Assembly: GCA_046294265.1 (NCBI GenBank)
Contig: JBKBKC010000014.1
Coordinates: 41,089-105,088, forward strand
DNA length: 64,000 nt
Origin: JBKBKC01 sp046294265
Lineage (GTDB): Bacteria; Pseudomonadota; Alphaproteobacteria; Rhodobacterales; Rhodobacteraceae
Reading direction: 5' to 3'
Part shown: in pieces, positions 34,679 through 43,511 of the stretch
How positions within the stretch are numbered: position 1 is the stretch's first letter
Layout: each line of letters starts with the position of its first letter
Made by a program: the position numbers and the translations under genes
The notes under the pieces: generated by a model
Told to the model about the DNA's origin: nothing
What the model saw: the letters and a program-made list of their open reading frames with translations, nothing else
The model's database searches: none

Positions 34679-35695
34679 TCACCGCGAATACATGCCCTCA
34701 TAGATCGGCACCAGCGTCTCCGTCTCGAACAGCGACGACACGCTCGTGCCGTTCCAGATGTTCAGGATCGCCTGCGCGAACACCGGGGCCGTGGGCACCA
34801 CCCGGATGTTCGGTGCGCCGCGCACCTTGTCGCCCTGTTCGATGCTGTCGGTGATCACCAGCGATTTCATCACCGAATTCCCGATCCGCTCCACCGCCGG
34901 GCCGGACAGGACGCCGTGGCTGATATAGCTGTGCACCTCGGTGGCCCCGTTCTCCATCAGCACCTGCGCCGCCTTGCACAGGGTGCCCGCCGTATCGCAG
35001 ATGTCATCGACGATGATGCAGGTCTTGCCCGTCACCTCGCCGATCACGGTCATCTCGGCCACTTCGCCCGCCTTCTCGCGGCGCTTGTCCACGATGGCCA
35101 GTGGCGCATTGATCCGCTTGGCCAACTCGCGTGCCCGTGCCACGCCCCCCACATCAGGCGACACCACCATCAGGCTGTCCATCCGGCCCCGGAAATTGTG
35201 CTCGATATCCAATGCAAAGATCGGCGAGGCGTAAAGGTTGTCCACCGGAATGTCGAAGAACCCCTGGATCTGGGCCGCGTGCAGGTCGAGCGTCAGCACC
35301 CGGTCCACCCCCGCCTGGGTGATCAGGTTCGCCACCAGCTTGGCGCTGATCGGCGTGCGCGCCTTGGCGCGGCGGTCCTGACGGGCGTAGCCGAAATAGG
35401 GGATGACGGCGGTGATGCGGTTGGCGCTGGACCGGCGCAGCGCGTCGGTCATGATAAGCAATTCCATCAGGTTGTCGTTGGCGGGGTTCGAGGTGGACTG
35501 GATCATGTACATGTCCTCGCCCCGCACATTCTCGAACACCTCGACGAAAATCTCCTGGTCGTTGAACCGCTCGATCCGCGCATCCACCAGGTTCACGCTC
35601 ATCCCCCGATGCATCGACATGCGCCGCGCGATGGCCCGCGCAAGCGACATGTTCGCGTTGCCGGAGATCAGTTTCGGCTCGGTGATGGCGGCCAT
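34679..35695 (-). CDS. prs: Ribose-phosphate pyrophosphokinase
   Basis: A 338-residue enzyme making PRPP from ribose 5-phosphate and ATP. Seen are RFNDQEIFVEV near 67-77, IPYFGYARQDRR for the ATP site, VVSPDVGGVARAREL, and the PRPP-binding loop CIIVDDICDTAGT. The start at 35695 (MAAITEPKLI) has a GAGGA upstream and fits the family; the frame is open further up but is not conserved-looking. PRPP feeds PurF and other pathways. It is convergent with the lectin gene and divergent from the isomerase-like gene. Confidence 0.97.
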   Translation of the reverse strand: MAAITEPKLISGNANMSLARAIARRMSMHRGMSVNLVDARIERFNDQEIFVEVFENVRGEDMYMIQSTSNPANDNLMELLIMTDALRRSSANRITAVIPYFGYARQDRRAKARTPISAKLVANLITQAGVDRVLTLDLHAAQIQGFFDIPVDNLYASPIFALDIEHNFRGRMDSLMVVSPDVGGVARARELAKRINAPLAIVDKRREKAGEVAEMTVIGEVTGKTCIIVDDICDTAGTLCKAAQVLMENGATEVHSYISHGVLSGPAVERIGNSVMKSLVITDSIEQGDKVRGAPNIRVVPTAPVFAQAILNIWNGTSVSSLFETETLVPIYEGMYSR

Positions 35696-35790
35696 GTGGG
35701 GTGTCCTCGGCAAGGCGTCGGGTGACGGATTCGTGACGTTGACACCGCTTACCACCCGGCTAGGGTCTTGCCAAACCATCGGGGGCCGTC

Positions 35791-36384
35791 ATGGCGCATA
35801 TCGACTATTTCTTCGCGACCATTTCACCCTTCACCTATCTGGCGGGCACCAGGCTGGAAGAGATCGCAGCGCGTCACGGCGCCACCATCGCCTACAAACC
35901 GCTGGATATCCTGACCCTGTTTGACCGCACCGGTGGCATCCGCCCGGCGCAGCGGCACGAAAACCGCAAGAGCTACCGCCTGCAGGAACTGCGCCGCCAG
36001 TCGATCAGGACGGGCAAGCCCCTGAACATCCAGCCCGCCTTCTGGCCTGCGAACCCCGCGCCATCGTCCTATGCGATTATCGCGGCGGCGGCGACCGGCG
36101 CCCCGGTGGGCGATTTCGTGCACGCCTTCTGCCGTGCCGTCTGGGCCGAGGATCGCAACATCGCCGATGACAGTGTGGTGCGTGACATCCTCGCCGCCCA
36201 TGGCTTCGATCCGGGCCTGGCCGACCGCGGCATGCTCGCGGGGGCCGAGCAATACGCCCGCAACCTCGATGAGGCAGTGGAGCGCGGCGTGTTCGGCGCG
36301 CCCTTCTACGTCGTGGGGGATGAGCGGTTCTGGGGTCAGGACCGTCTGGGTGATCTGGACCTGCATCTGGCAGGCAAACTCTGA
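35791..36384 (+). CDS. 2-hydroxychromene-2-carboxylate isomerase-like DsbA-family protein
   Basis: A 197-residue thioredoxin-superfamily protein of the HCCA isomerase/kappa-GST group. The N terminus IDYFFATISPFTYLAG carries the Ser used for glutathione (S-P-F/Y), and the C-terminal GVFGAPFYVVGDERFWGQDRL is the family signature. HCCA isomerase acts in naphthalene degradation with glutathione, but many homologues lie outside such clusters and are of unknown substrate. No aromatic catabolic genes are nearby. Its stop overlaps the putative CTG start of the next gene. Confidence 0.88.
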   Translation: MAHIDYFFATISPFTYLAGTRLEEIAARHGATIAYKPLDILTLFDRTGGIRPAQRHENRKSYRLQELRRQSIRTGKPLNIQPAFWPANPAPSSYAIIAAAATGAPVGDFVHAFCRAVWAEDRNIADDSVVRDILAAHGFDPGLADRGMLAGAEQYARNLDEAVERGVFGAPFYVVGDERFWGQDRLGDLDLHLAGKL

Positions 36385-37115
36385 CCACCGCCGTCCTCAT
36401 CCATGCCTCGCTGTCCTACGCGCGCCAATGGCGCGGGATGCTGGCGCATCTGCCCGACTGGCAGGCCGATTGTGTCGATCTTCCGGGCCACGGCGGGGCC
36501 CCCGACTGGGACGGGATCGCCGATTACGGCGATGCCGCCACGGGCCGCGCCGCCCTTGCCCTGGGAGAAAGGACGGACGTGCTGGTCGGCCACTCCTTCG
36601 GCGCAGTCGTGGCGCTGCGGCTGGCGCTGGAGCATCCGGGCCGCATCGGTCGGCTTGTCCTGATCGAACCCGTCCTTTTTGCGGCCGCCCGTGGCACCCC
36701 CGACGCCCTCCGCCATGGCCGGGCCTCCGCCCCCTTCGCCGCCGCCATGGAGGCCGGCAACCGCGACCGCGCCGCCCGCGCCTTCACCGCTGTCTGGGGC
36801 GAGGGCCGCCCCTGGGACAGCCTGCCGGAGACGGTGCGTGCGGGCCTCGCGGACCGCATCCATCTTGTGGCCGCCGCTGGACCCATGCTGAACAACGACC
36901 GCGCGGGCCTTCTGGCCCCGGGTCGGATGGAAGCGCTGCGGCTGCCTGTCCTGCTGATCGAAGGCGCAGAAAGCCCCGCCGTGATCGCCACGATCCACGA
37001 CCGCCTCGCCGCCCGCCTGCCGCAAGCACTGCGCGCGCGCATCCCCGGGGCCGGGCACATGTTGCCGGTCACGCATCCCGCCGAAACCGCGGCGGCCCTT
37101 GACAGCTTCGGCTGA
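36381..37115 (+). CDS. Alpha/beta hydrolase, probable CTG start coupled to the upstream gene
   Basis: An alpha/beta-hydrolase-fold protein of 244 residues if translated from CTG at 36381. The fold starts with VLIHAS (strand and oxyanion loop), the nucleophile is Ser72 in LVGHSFGAV, the acid is in a late strand (LLIEGAESP) and the base is His in PGAGHMLP. The first ATG in frame is at 36438, which would delete the first strand and oxyanion loop. Between the preceding in-frame stop (36351-36353) and 36438 there is no ATG, GTG or TTG. CTGA at 36381-36384 overlaps the isomerase stop in the manner of ATGA coupling. The substrate is unknown. Confidence 0.78.
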   Translation: MTTAVLIHASLSYARQWRGMLAHLPDWQADCVDLPGHGGAPDWDGIADYGDAATGRAALALGERTDVLVGHSFGAVVALRLALEHPGRIGRLVLIEPVLFAAARGTPDALRHGRASAPFAAAMEAGNRDRAARAFTAVWGEGRPWDSLPETVRAGLADRIHLVAAAGPMLNNDRAGLLAPGRMEALRLPVLLIEGAESPAVIATIHDRLAARLPQALRARIPGAGHMLPVTHPAETAAALDSFG

Positions 37116-37118
37116 TCT

Positions 37119-37176
37119 TGCCCGATGACAAATATCCGGGGGGGAGACGCGGCACGCGCCGGGGGGCAAGGCCCCC
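37119..37176 (-). repeat. GGGATATTT hairpin element, site 8
   Basis: Minus-strand copy between the convergent hydrolase and threonine aldolase genes. GGGGGGC / GCCCCCC pair near 37161-37177, followed on the minus strand by CCCCCCGGATATTTG and TCATCGGG. The purine-rich AGAAGAAG part is degraded. Confidence 0.6.
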
Positions 37177-37177
37177 C

Positions 37178-38203
37178 TCAGGCCAGCGCCGCCAGCACCC
37201 CGTCCACCTCGTCCGCCGTGGTCGCCCAATGGCATACGAGCCTCGCGGCCTCCTGCCCCGGCGGGGCATCCCAGTCGTAATAGACCGCCCCCGCCGCCTT
37301 CAGCCGTGCGTGCCCCCCCACCGGCCAGCGCGCGAAGAGGATGTTCGCCTGCACGGGATGCATCAGTTCCACCCCCGGCAACCGCGCCAGCCCCTCGGCC
37401 AGACGCGTCGCCATTGCATTGGCATGGGCCGCTGTCTGCAGCCACAGCCCACCCTCCAGCCACGGCAGGAATTGGCCCGACAGGTATCGCATCTTGGAGG
37501 CGAGGTGCCCCGCCCGCTTGCGCCGCAGCTCCAGCTCCCACCCCTTGGCGGGGTCGAACAGCACCACCGCCTCGGCCCCCATCAGGCCGTTCTTGGTGCC
37601 CCCGAGCGACAGCACATCCACCCCTGCGCGCCAGGTCATGTCGGCCGGGGTGGCGTTGGTCGCCGCCAGCGTGTTGGCAAATCGCGCACCGTCCAGATGC
37701 ACCGGCACGCCCCTTGCATGCGCAACCTCTGCCAGAGCGGCGATCTGGCTGCAGGTATAGGTGGTTCCCGCTTCGGTGACGTTGGTCAGGGTCAGCGCGC
37801 CTTTCTGCACCCCGTGGACGCCATGAACGCCCGTCGTATCCAGAACCCGCGCCAGCGCCTCGGGCGCGATCCGGCCGTGATCGCCCGGCACTCCCACCAG
37901 TTTTGCCCCGGCGGTAAAGAACTCGGGAGCGCCGCATTCGTCGATCTGGACATGGGCGTGTTCATGGCAGAACACTGCTCCCCAGGGCGGACACAGGCAG
38001 GCAAGCGCCAGCGAATTGGCCGCGGTGCCGGTGCTGACAAAGTGAACAACCGCCTCTGGCGCCTCGAAGATCTCGCGGATGCGGTCCTGTGCGGCGTGGG
38101 TGACGGCATCGTTGCCATAGCCAACAGCACCGCCGTCCAGCCCGGCCAGCGCCGCCATCACCGCCGGATGGACCGGGGCGCCGTTGTCGGAGGCAAAGAA
38201 CAT
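37178..38203 (-). CDS. ltaE: Low-specificity L-threonine aldolase
   Basis: A 341-residue fold-type I PLP enzyme cleaving L-threonine to glycine and acetaldehyde. It starts FFASDNGAPVHPAVM; cofactor-binding elements are STGTAANSLAL, HLDGARFANTL, and the Schiff-base lysine in SLGGTKNGLMGAEA. CHEHAHVQIDECGAPEFFT is also conserved. The start codon overlaps the upstream YcgN-like stop by one base, so it is the last gene of the maoC-ribF-ycgN-ltaE run. It could supply glycine to C1 metabolism. Confidence 0.92.
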   Translation of the reverse strand: MFFASDNGAPVHPAVMAALAGLDGGAVGYGNDAVTHAAQDRIREIFEAPEAVVHFVSTGTAANSLALACLCPPWGAVFCHEHAHVQIDECGAPEFFTAGAKLVGVPGDHGRIAPEALARVLDTTGVHGVHGVQKGALTLTNVTEAGTTYTCSQIAALAEVAHARGVPVHLDGARFANTLAATNATPADMTWRAGVDVLSLGGTKNGLMGAEAVVLFDPAKGWELELRRKRAGHLASKMRYLSGQFLPWLEGGLWLQTAAHANAMATRLAEGLARLPGVELMHPVQANILFARWPVGGHARLKAAGAVYYDWDAPPGQEAARLVCHWATTADEVDGVLAALA

Positions 38204-38646
38204 CAGGGCCGCTCCTCGATTACATATTGGTCCCAGTCATCTTCGGGCACGTCGGTTTCTGGGATGGTCCAGCCCTGCACCGAGACGCCCGCATCATGCA
38301 CCGACTGCGGGTCGCCCGAGATCAGGGGATGCCAGTCGTGCAGGGGCTCGCCCTGGTGCAGCAGGCGGTAAGCGCAGGTGCGCGGCAGCCAGTAGGCGAC
38401 CTTTGGCAGGCTTGCGGGGGTCAGGCTCACGCAGTCGGGCACATAGTCGCGGCGGGTTTCGTAGTGTTTGCAGCGGCAGGTGTCGCCATCCAGAAGGCGG
38501 CAGGCGAGGCGGGTGAAATCCACCTCGCCGGTGTCGTCATATTCCAGCTTGTTCAGGCAGCATTTGCCGCAGCCATCGCAGAGCGCCTCCCATTCCTCGG
38601 GCGTCATCTGCGACAGGGGGACGGTTTCCCAAAACCGCTCACGCAT
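38203..38646 (-). CDS. YcgN/YkgJ-type cysteine-cluster protein (UPF0260)
   Basis: A 147-residue protein of the UPF0260 (YcgN) family. The cysteine motif CDGCGKCCLNKLE near the N terminus, with later CRLLDGDTCRCKHY and PDCVSLT, probably binds a zinc ion or iron-sulfur cluster. The C-terminal half carries LPRTCAYRLLHQGEPLHDWHPL, a hallmark. Function is not established. It overlaps ribF by eight bases upstream and ltaE by one base downstream, so it is translated as part of a compact operon. Confidence 0.9.
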   Translation of the reverse strand: MRERFWETVPLSQMTPEEWEALCDGCGKCCLNKLEYDDTGEVDFTRLACRLLDGDTCRCKHYETRRDYVPDCVSLTPASLPKVAYWLPRTCAYRLLHQGEPLHDWHPLISGDPQSVHDAGVSVQGWTIPETDVPEDDWDQYVIEERP

Positions 38647-39559
38647 CCAGGATCGTCCGCGCGCGGTCGCAATCGGCGGCCATCTGGGTGATGAGCGCGG
38701 GCAGGCCGTCGAATGTCAGCTCGGGCCGCAGGAACTCCACCAGCGCGACCGACAGGTGCTGGCCGTAAAGGTCACCCTTGAAATCAAAGAGATAGGTCTC
38801 AAGGTTCGGGGTGTTCTGCCCAAACATCGGGCGCACGCCCAGCGAGGCCGCCCCTTTCCAGGTGCCCGTCTGTGGCCCGGTCAGCACGTCGACCCAGACG
38901 GCATAAACCCCCAGCCGCGGAAGGTGCAGCCCGGCCAGCGACATGTTGGCGGTGGGATAGCCCAACTCGCGGCCTCGTTTTTCGCCATGGATCACCTCGC
39001 CCTCGATCCGGTGCCAATGGCCAAGCATGGCTGCGGCGGCGCGGGGCTCGCCCCGGGTCAGCGCGTCGCGGATGGCGGTGGAAGAGATGGGCAGGCCACC
39101 GGGGGACAGGAGGGGGGCGATGGTCACGTCGATTCCGTGTGGTCTGGCAAGGGTTTGCAGGTCGCTGGCCGTGCCTGCCCGGCCCTTGCCGAAGCAAAAG
39201 TCGGCGCCCACGACGACGTGGCGCACACCGAGGCCATAGTGCAGCACCTCCTCGACGAAGCCTTCGGGTGTCAGGCGGGCAAGGTCGGGGCCGAAGGGCA
39301 GCTCATAGAGCCGTTCGACCCCCAGCTTGGCCAGCCGGTTCGCGCGCGCCTCGGCGTTCATCAGTCGGAAGGGGGCGGTGTCGGGGGCGAAGTGCTGTCG
39401 GGGGTGTGGTTCAAAGGTTACCACGCCCAAGGGCGCGTCCCCGCGGGCGGCCTCAATGACCGAGGCGTGGCCCAGATGGACACCATCGAAGTTGCCCAAG
39501 GCCACCGAAGCGCCGCGCGCCTCTGGCCCAAGCCCTTGCCAGTGCTTGAAAAGCTGCAT
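38639..39559 (-). CDS. ribF: Bifunctional riboflavin kinase/FAD synthetase
   Basis: A 306-residue enzyme making FMN then FAD. The N-terminal adenylyltransferase half has ALGNFDGVHLGH with the nucleotidyl-transfer HxGH-like motif and SSTAIRDAL. The C-terminal kinase half has GRELGYPTANM and the catalytic NLETYLFDFKGDLYGQ. Spacing to the MaoC gene is 30 bp and it overlaps the YcgN-like gene. Flavin supply suits a region with several flavoenzymes, though the link is only positional. Confidence 0.96.
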   Translation of the reverse strand: MQLFKHWQGLGPEARGASVALGNFDGVHLGHASVIEAARGDAPLGVVTFEPHPRQHFAPDTAPFRLMNAEARANRLAKLGVERLYELPFGPDLARLTPEGFVEEVLHYGLGVRHVVVGADFCFGKGRAGTASDLQTLARPHGIDVTIAPLLSPGGLPISSTAIRDALTRGEPRAAAAMLGHWHRIEGEVIHGEKRGRELGYPTANMSLAGLHLPRLGVYAVWVDVLTGPQTGTWKGAASLGVRPMFGQNTPNLETYLFDFKGDLYGQHLSVALVEFLRPELTFDGLPALITQMAADCDRARTILDA

Positions 39560-39589
39560 TCGCCCCCGGCGGGCGACGCCCGCGTTCCG

Positions 39590-40033
39590 TCAATCGAACT
39601 TGCGGCTGGGCGCAAGAACCAGCGCCTCGCCCTTCAGCACGATGGTATCGCCCACGGCGCAGTGGGTTTCAAGGGTGACACGGCGGCGCGCGTGGTCGAT
39701 GGCGGTCACCTTGACCAGCGCCACCACGCAATCGCCCGGGCGGACGGGCGCCATGAATTTCAGGCTCTGGCCCAGATAGACGGTGCCGTGCCCCGGAAGC
39801 TGCTCGCCGATGACCGCCGAGATCAGGCCTGCCGTCAGCATCCCATGCGCGATGCGGCCCTGAAAGATCGTGTCCTGGGCATAGGCATCATCGAGGTGAA
39901 CCGGGTTCCGGTCGGTGCTGACTTCGGCAAAAAGCTCGATATCCCGGTCGGTTATGACCTTCTGCAATGAGCGGGTCATGCCAATTTCGAGGTCTTCGAT
40001 GCAGATGGTTCCGCGGGGCGTGTTGTCCAGCAT
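39590..40033 (-). CDS. MaoC-family dehydratase
   Basis: A 147-residue hot-dog-fold protein. The hydratase-2 motif is visible: the catalytic Asp and His in STDRNPVHLDD and the RIAHGMLTAGLIS helix. These enzymes hydrate enoyl-CoA or related thioesters, R-specific in the characterised cases. I prefer ATG at 40033, with GGAG nine bases ahead, over a GTG at 40063. It lies between a HAD phosphatase and ribF on the same strand. The substrate is unknown. Confidence 0.88.
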   Translation of the reverse strand: MLDNTPRGTICIEDLEIGMTRSLQKVITDRDIELFAEVSTDRNPVHLDDAYAQDTIFQGRIAHGMLTAGLISAVIGEQLPGHGTVYLGQSLKFMAPVRPGDCVVALVKVTAIDHARRRVTLETHCAVGDTIVLKGEALVLAPSRKFD

Positions 40034-40154
40034 CAATCGAATCTCCGGGGCCAAGGTCTGCACACCTTAGGCGATGCCGCAGTGCAGAGCAAGACGGCAG
40101 GGTAATTTTCGTTCGCGATTGATCGGCAAGGCGCACGAATGTTGCCGCGACACC

Positions 40155-41051
40155 TCAGCGCAGGTGGCCCATGGCCCAGGTGGGGTGGCGTCCGTCACGC
40201 TCCAGCCAGGCGGCCAGCAGGGCCGGATCGGGGTGGTCGCTGTCTGGGCCGAAAGCCTCGGCTGCCAACCCGCCGGTGATGAAGAGCGTGTCGAGCCCTT
40301 CGGCGATGCCACCCTGGACATCCGTCGCGATTCCATCGCCGACGCAGAGGACCTCGGCATCCGACAGCCCGTCGCCGAAGGCCGAAAGCCTGCGGCGGGC
40401 GATGTCGTAGATGGGGGGGTGCGGTTTGCCGAAATAAAGGCTGGTCCCGCCCATCTGGTCATAAAGGGCGGCGAGGGCACCTGCACAATATATGCGCTTG
40501 TCTCCGTAATCGACCACAAGATCTGGGTTGGCGCAGAGCAGTTTCAGGCCCATCGTCTTGGCCATCAGGAACCTTGCGCGGTAATCCTCGGGCGTTTCGG
40601 TGTCGTCATGCGTGGGGCCGGTGCACACGATCCCCTCGGCCTGCGCGAGGGGGACGAATTCGAAGGGGGGGGTGCGGGCGGCCATGTCCGCCAGATCATC
40701 GGCGAAATCGGTAAAGAAAGCCTTGTCCTTTTCGGGGGGCCCGATGTGGTGGATGCGCCGCCCCACCGCCCCGGCCAACAGGCCATACTGCGCCGCATCG
40801 CCCGAACTCGCGATGTCGTCCCAGGTGTCGCGGGGCAGGCCCATGCGGTCCAACTGTCTGATAACGCTGGGTTTTGGGCGGGGGGCGTTGGTCACGAGGA
40901 TCACCCGCCCCCCGCCCGCGCGGAACGCCTGCAGGGCGGACACGGCGGCGGGGAAGGGGGCGATGCCGTTGTGCAGGCAGCCCCAGAGGTCGCAAAACAG
41001 CGCGCCATAGCGGGGGGCAAGATCGGCCAGCGAGGGGATGATCGGGGTCAT
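40155..41051 (-). CDS. HAD-superfamily class IIA phosphatase (NagD-like)
   Basis: A 298-residue phosphatase. Motif I is FCDLWGCLHNG, where the second Asp of the usual DxD is Trp-Gly shifted, as in the TIGR01459 group. Motif II is VTNAP, the cap segment is between, and motifs III/IV are FGKPHPPIYD and CVGDGIATDVQGG. Class IIA enzymes dephosphorylate small metabolites (NagD-type, phosphoglycolate-type). A GGAGG precedes ATG 41051 at six bases. It is first in line before the MaoC and ribF genes. Confidence 0.88.
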   Translation of the reverse strand: MTPIIPSLADLAPRYGALFCDLWGCLHNGIAPFPAAVSALQAFRAGGGRVILVTNAPRPKPSVIRQLDRMGLPRDTWDDIASSGDAAQYGLLAGAVGRRIHHIGPPEKDKAFFTDFADDLADMAARTPPFEFVPLAQAEGIVCTGPTHDDTETPEDYRARFLMAKTMGLKLLCANPDLVVDYGDKRIYCAGALAALYDQMGGTSLYFGKPHPPIYDIARRRLSAFGDGLSDAEVLCVGDGIATDVQGGIAEGLDTLFITGGLAAEAFGPDSDHPDPALLAAWLERDGRHPTWAMGHLR

Positions 41052-41148
41052 TCGGGGCCTCCGCTGGCCAGATGGCATGGTGCCCGCATCCGTCCCGCGG
41101 GCGTCGGGTTTGCGTCGGTTTTCCGTCCCGACAGGGCGCGCGCCGCGT

Positions 41149-42069
41149 TTACAGTTTCAGCGCCGGGATGATCTGCTTCTTGCGGCTCATCAGGCCGGGG
41201 ATCACCACGGTATCGCCGGTGACGGTGACGCCAAAGGATGCCTCGGCGATCGCCTTTACCAGGTCATCGGGCACCAGCAGCGTCGCCTCTTCGCGCAGGA
41301 TGTCGATGATGAACAGCAGCACCTGATCGGCCCCGTCCGCCGCCGCCACGCCGGGCATGGCGGCCATCAGCGCGTCCTTGCGCGCGAGGATCACGCCGGG
41401 CGAGGTGGTTTCCAGCACCGAGATGCGCAGCTCCTTGCCCGCGATGGTGTATTCCTTGCTGTCCATGCGCAGCAGTTCGGCCTCGGAGAAGGCCGAGACG
41501 TCGGACTTGGCGGCGAAAAGCTGGGCCGCGAGGTCGGGGATGGCCACGCCAAGGTCAGCAGCCAGCGCCTCGGCCACCGCGCGGTCATGGGGCGTGGTGG
41601 TGGGCGAGCGGAATTCCAGCGTGTCCGACAGGATGCAGGAGAGCATCGCGCCCTTGATGCCGCGCGGCGCGCGGGCAAGGTCGGCCCCCATCAGATCGTG
41701 CAGGATCGTGGCGGTGCAGGCCAGCGGGCGGATGGTGATGTCGATGGGGGCGTTGGTCTTGAGCCCGCCCGCCAGCATGTGGTGGTCGATGATGCCCTGG
41801 ATGGCGGCCGCGTTGATCGAGGGCGGCAGTTCGGCGGGGTTGTTGGTGTCCACGATCACCACGGCGTCGCCGGGGGCCACGTCGGCGATGATCTCGGGCT
41901 TCGGCAGGTCCCAGTGGCGCAGGACGAAGGCAGCTTCGGTGTTGGGCTCGCCCAGAAGGTAGGGCGTGGCCGGCGTGCCCCGCACGTCGGACAGATACCA
42001 GGCCCAGATGATGGGCGAGCCGGTGCTGTCGGTGTCGGGGGATTTGTGGCCGAAAACCTTGATCGTCAT
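41149..42069 (-). CDS. ppaC: Manganese-dependent inorganic pyrophosphatase (family II)
   Basis: A 306-residue DHH-superfamily enzyme hydrolysing PPi. The metal-binding GHKSPDTDS is near the start, VIVDTNNPAEL supplies Asp, and GIIDHHMLAGG is the DHH motif. The C-terminal DHHA2 domain ends with the SRKKQIIPAL substrate-binding string. The ATG at 42069 is the normal start; the open frame upstream is not conserved-looking. It stands alone, 97 bp from the HAD gene. Confidence 0.95.
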   Translation of the reverse strand: MTIKVFGHKSPDTDSTGSPIIWAWYLSDVRGTPATPYLLGEPNTEAAFVLRHWDLPKPEIIADVAPGDAVVIVDTNNPAELPPSINAAAIQGIIDHHMLAGGLKTNAPIDITIRPLACTATILHDLMGADLARAPRGIKGAMLSCILSDTLEFRSPTTTPHDRAVAEALAADLGVAIPDLAAQLFAAKSDVSAFSEAELLRMDSKEYTIAGKELRISVLETTSPGVILARKDALMAAMPGVAAADGADQVLLFIIDILREEATLLVPDDLVKAIAEASFGVTVTGDTVVIPGLMSRKKQIIPALKL

Positions 42070-42203
42070 GGGGGCATGCTCCGGGGTGGCGGGTTTTGCC
42101 GCCTTGTAGGCGACTGGCGCCGCATTGTCACGCGGGTGCCGCGCGCCGATTTCTTGCAAGGGTCCGGCGTTCGGCGCGGGTGGTGCGGGCGGCCCGGCGG
42201 CGG

Positions 42204-43208
42204 CTAGAGCGGCAGCCGTTCCAGCCGCCAGCCTGCCTGTTCCAGCAGGTTCAGCACGCCCTCCTCGCCCGACAGATGCAGCGCGCCGAAGGCGACCAAC
42301 ACCGGGCCTGTGGCCGCCGCGCCCTCGATCACCGGGATCCAGGCGCGGTTGCGCGCGTTCATCAGGGCCTCTTCCATCAGCGCGAATTCGGCCTCGACCT
42401 GTTCGGGGGGCATGCCGGGCAGGCCAAGCGTCACGCGGCGCAGGAATTCCCAGATGATGCGGCTGTCCTGCCGGAAATAGGCGGCGGCGAGGGTGGCCAT
42501 CTGGTCTTCGGCCTGCGCCTCCAGCGCGAGGGCGGATCGGATCATGCCGATTTGCGCCTCCATCGGCATCGTGTCGAAGATGCGAAAGGCCGTGTCGAAG
42601 GGTTCGAGCGCCTGCACGGGCAGGCCCTGTTCCGTTGCCGCGTCGATCAGGCGCTTGTCGAGGCCGTGGCCTTCGGCGGCGGCAGGCATGGCGCAGGGGG
42701 GCACCGCCAGCAGCACCGACACATACCAGGGCCGGAACCGCGCGGCCATGAAGCCGGGCATCCCGCGCGTGCGCATAGCGTCCGAAAGGCTGGTCCAGTC
42801 GGCGGGGGGCAGGAGGTCGGGCAGGGACTGGCCGTCGGGCAGCAGGACCAGCGAGGGGTCGCGCGCCATCATCGCCACCAGTTGCGCCTCTTCGTCCGGG
42901 CCCGCCTCGACCAGGAGGCGGGTGGCGCGGGCGAGGTCGGGGGCGATGGCTGCCATGGTGGTGTCGTGGCGCGGGTCATCCAGGTGGTAGGTGCCGATCA
43001 GGGTGGCGGTCCGTCCGTCCCGGCTGGCGCGCCAGAAGTTGCCCTGCGGATAGGGCACGGCGCGGGCGGCGGTTTCCAGTGCCGCGCGGTCGGGGGCGGG
43101 CAGGGCCGCGATCATGTCCGCGCCCGCGCAGGCGGGGGGCAGGGCGGATGCGGCGACGGGAAGGGCGAGGCTGGCGGTCAGGGCGAGGAGAAGGTGGCGC
43201 AGGGTCAT
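42204..43208 (-). CDS. TraB/GumN family protein, exported
   Basis: A 334-residue protein. A clear signal peptide (about 20 residues, ending PVAASA|LPPAC) directs it to the periplasm. The family signatures are GNFWRASRDGRTATLIGTYHLDDPRH near 64-89 and GALHLSGEEGVLNLLEQAG near the C terminus, both contributing metal-like His and Glu residues. TraB/GumN proteins are suspected metalloproteases, but their function is largely unproven. A GGAG Shine-Dalgarno precedes the ATG at 43208. It is divergent from the unknown gene pair. Confidence 0.87.
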   Translation of the reverse strand: MTLRHLLLALTASLALPVAASALPPACAGADMIAALPAPDRAALETAARAVPYPQGNFWRASRDGRTATLIGTYHLDDPRHDTTMAAIAPDLARATRLLVEAGPDEEAQLVAMMARDPSLVLLPDGQSLPDLLPPADWTSLSDAMRTRGMPGFMAARFRPWYVSVLLAVPPCAMPAAAEGHGLDKRLIDAATEQGLPVQALEPFDTAFRIFDTMPMEAQIGMIRSALALEAQAEDQMATLAAAYFRQDSRIIWEFLRRVTLGLPGMPPEQVEAEFALMEEALMNARNRAWIPVIEGAAATGPVLVAFGALHLSGEEGVLNLLEQAGWRLERLPL

Positions 43209-43352
43209 GGAGGCTCCGTTCCGGGATACCCGGGATGTGCGTCCCGCTGGCGCCCCTGACAAGGGCCCCTCACCCATTTGGGGGAGGCGGAGCGCGGCGG
43301 GGTGCGTCTAGCCTGAGCATGACGCGGGACTGTCGCGCAGCAGGGAGGATCC

Positions 43353-43511
43353 ATGATCAGGCAACGGAATTCAACCCAAGCAATTTTCATCAATCCATTT
43401 TCTGCGATGACGGTGAGCGCGGCGCAGAGCGTGGTCGAAGGGACGGACTGCACGATCTGCGTCCGGTTCGGCATGACCCCGGTCACCAAGGGGGGTGCCG
43501 GGCATGTCTGA
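43353..43511 (+). CDS. Small unknown protein overlapping the 450-residue gene
   Basis: A 52-residue open frame with an excellent AGGGAGG ribosome-binding site five bases before the ATG. The stop lies inside the next gene (8-bp overlap), which strongly suggests coupled translation. The sequence begins MIRQRNSTQAIFINPF, has two cysteines in TDCTICVRF, and shows no signal peptide. Codon use is less GC-biased than in the neighbours. I do not recognise any family. It may be a partner, chaperone or antidote of the larger protein, which is inference from gene order only. Confidence 0.55.
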   Translation: MIRQRNSTQAIFINPFSAMTVSAAQSVVEGTDCTICVRFGMTPVTKGGAGHV

